Origin: Thermoleophilia bacterium
Lineage (GTDB): Bacteria; Actinomycetota; Thermoleophilia; Gaiellales; Gaiellaceae
Assembly: GCA_025927435.1 (NCBI GenBank)
Contig: JAICLM010000117.1
Coordinates: forward strand, 1 to 6,613
Length of the DNA: 6,613 nucleotides
Direction of reading: 5' to 3'
A program made the translations under genes and the position numbers. Of this stretch, positions 6,150 to 6,613 are shown piece by piece; positions within the stretch are counted from its first letter, which is position 1, and each line of letters starts with the position of its first letter. The notes under the pieces were generated by a model. That model saw nothing but the letters and a program-made list of their open reading frames with translations, had not been told where the DNA came from and did no database searches.

Positions 6150-6173
6150 CGGAGGCCTCGACCCTGCTACACT
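6146..6173 (+). promoter_or_regulatory. Sigma-70-type promoter for the rRNA leader (TTGACG-16-TACACT)
   Basis: The -35 element TTGACG (6146-6151) and the -10 element TACACT (6168-6173) are separated by 16 bases and match consensus at five of six and four of six positions. This is the best promoter in the window, and +1 is expected near 6180. The -35 box includes the TGA stop of tyrS, so the promoter begins within that gene. A strong promoter here fits its position about 300 bases upstream of 16S rRNA. Confidence 0.75.
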
Positions 6174-6226
6174 TCCCCGGCTGCCCGAGAGGGCGGAGTA
6201 GGAAAGTCCCTGCAATCGAGCGAAAA

Positions 6227-6283
6227 CGGAGCGTCTTAGGAGGATTCCCCGTAAGAGGAAACCCGGAAGTCCTAAGGCCTCTG
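6227..6283 (+). promoter_or_regulatory. Candidate antiterminator helix
   Basis: Bases 6229-6241 (GAGCGTCTTAGGA) pair with 6270-6281 (TCCTAAGGCCTC) through 12 base pairs, with one bulged C at 6232 and one T-G wobble. Two further weak pairs (6228-6282 and 6227-6283) may extend it. The 3' strand contains every base of the terminator's 5' arm, so the two structures cannot coexist. The pairing was worked out by eye; energies were not computed. Confidence 0.55.
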
Positions 6284-6304
6284 GCGCGAGTCGGGGCCTT
6301 TTTT
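6274..6304 (+). terminator. Intrinsic terminator upstream of boxA and 16S
   Basis: AAGGCCTC (6274-6281) pairs with GGGGCCTT (6293-6300) in an 8-bp stem with one T-G wobble. The loop is 11 bases, and the stem is followed immediately by a run that completes TTTTTT (6299-6304). This is a textbook rho-independent terminator in otherwise GC-rich DNA. It could end tyrS transcripts, the leader RNA, or both. Confidence 0.8.
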
Positions 6305-6322
6305 GCGCCGTCCCAACGGCTC

Positions 6323-6336
6323 GGTCCTTGAAAACT
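6323..6336 (+). promoter_or_regulatory. boxA-like rRNA antitermination element
   Basis: GGTCCTTGAAAACT closely resembles the boxA of Gram-positive rRNA leaders (consensus near TGCTCTTTGAAAAC), which NusB and NusE (ribosomal protein S10) bind to render RNA polymerase termination-resistant. The following CAGCAGCGTGC also resembles actinobacterial pre-16S leaders. It lies about 140 bases before the 16S start. The TTGAAA within it could be read as a -35 box with TACGTC 17 bases on, but boxA is the better reading. Confidence 0.65.
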
Positions 6337-6360
6337 CAGCAGCGTGCGTTTACGTCGAGG

Positions 6361-6469
6361 CCACATCCCTCGTGGATGTGGTTGAGAACGAAACCTGTCT
6401 CCATCCTTCGGGATGGGACTTTGAGCACAAGCTCAAAGTGACAAAAGACTGGTCGGATTTGTCCGGCCA
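6361..6469 (+). other. Four consecutive hairpins in the pre-16S leader
   Basis: CCACATCC (6361-6368) pairs with GGATGTGG (6374-6381). CCATCC (6401-6406) pairs with GGATGG (6411-6416) across a TTCG tetraloop, with partial extension outward. ACTTTGAGC (6418-6426) pairs perfectly with GCTCAAAGT (6431-6439). TGGTCGGA (6450-6457) pairs with TCCGGCCA (6462-6469) with one wobble. They fill the spacer between boxA and the mature 16S end and probably guide leader folding and RNase processing. No protein-coding gene is seen here. Confidence 0.6.
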
Positions 6470-6475
6470 CCTTTC

Positions 6476-6613
<138 letters not shown>

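Larger units (their letters stand above)
6180..6304 (+). ncRNA. Structured leader RNA or attenuator upstream of 16S rRNA, class unrecognised
   Basis: The interval between the predicted +1 and the poly-T tract is dense in secondary structure. A 6-bp hairpin (6181-6186 with 6191-6196) is capped by the GNRA loop GAGA. A short hairpin (6198-6202 with 6209-6213) has the loop AAAGTC. A long helix pairs 6229-6241 with 6270-6281 and encloses a smaller stem (6245-6248 with 6257-6260, extended by C6250-G6255) with a GTAA tetraloop and an asymmetric purine-rich internal loop. A terminator overlaps the 3' strand of the long helix. No start codon with a Shine-Dalgarno sequence and a sensible peptide was seen, so it looks non-coding. 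It could be an attenuating rRNA leader, a ligand-binding riboswitch or an independent small RNA. I see none of the core motifs of the TPP, SAM-I, cobalamin, glycine, c-di-GMP-I or ykkC classes. Confidence 0.55.

Noticed and set aside
6198..6213. Hairpin with hexaloop AAAGTC (A at position 1, G at position 4) as part of an ANTAR-protein target
   Set aside because: ANTAR targets need two such hexaloop hairpins, the second overlapping the terminator. I could not find a second one; the downstream stem has a GTAA tetraloop.
6181..6304. Known non-coding RNAs (RNase P RNA, 4.5S SRP RNA, 6S RNA, T-box and common riboswitches)
   Set aside because: GGAAAGTCC recalls RNase P, but the length and remaining conserved regions are absent. 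No SRP GGAAG-loop consensus, T-box sequence or TPP, SAM-I, cobalamin, glycine, c-di-GMP-I or ykkC core is visible.
6328..6356. TTGAAA-17-TACGTC as the main rRNA promoter
   Set aside because: The -10 is poor, and TTGAAA is fully explained as part of the conserved boxA-like leader. The upstream TTGACG-16-TACACT is much better. I kept it only as an alternative.

Overview
The window is very GC-rich, compact bacterial chromosome with many GTG starts. It ends in the first ~138 bases of a 16S rRNA gene. That 16S start, together with the protein sequences, suggests an actinobacterium of the class Thermoleophilia (Gaiellales-like). This placement is from memory of such sequences, not from a search.

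Layout. Bases 1-682 are the C-terminal part of SerA (serine biosynthesis), cut by the left edge. A convergent small gene of unknown function (686-1024, minus strand) follows, then a stand-alone YbaK-type aminoacyl-tRNA editing protein (1109-1582). A tightly coupled three-gene unit comes next: branched-chain aminotransferase IlvE (1646-2581), a DegT-family PLP aminotransferase (2578-3696) and a small cupin (3693-4037). Each junction is a GTGA overlap. Then come a 119-residue protein with RemA/DUF370-like motifs (4053-4412), 3-methyladenine DNA glycosylase (4421-4987) and tyrosyl-tRNA synthetase (4998-6149).

The tyrS stop codon lies inside a good sigma-70-type promoter (TTGACG-16-TACACT). From it a structured leader of about 125 nt should be transcribed, ending in a canonical intrinsic terminator at 6274-6304. 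The whole 5' arm of that terminator can instead pair with an upstream segment in a long alternative helix. This is antiterminator/terminator logic placed ahead of an rRNA operon. A boxA-like element, four successive hairpins and the 16S rRNA follow. The leader is the most unusual element here, and I could not match it to any RNA class I know.

How the genes fit together. SerA and IlvE belong to amino-acid supply, and YbaK and TyrS to tRNA charging and its fidelity. The rRNA operon follows directly, so the segment is biased toward amino-acid supply and translation. The DegT-cupin pair has no assignable pathway. Several genes without a Shine-Dalgarno sequence have a TANNNT -10 hexamer 6-9 nt before the start codon, which suggests leaderless or near-leaderless transcripts. 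No mobile elements, CRISPR arrays, tRNA genes or phage genes are visible. Every stretch over 300 bases contains a gene except the rRNA leader (6150-6475), which is described element by element.
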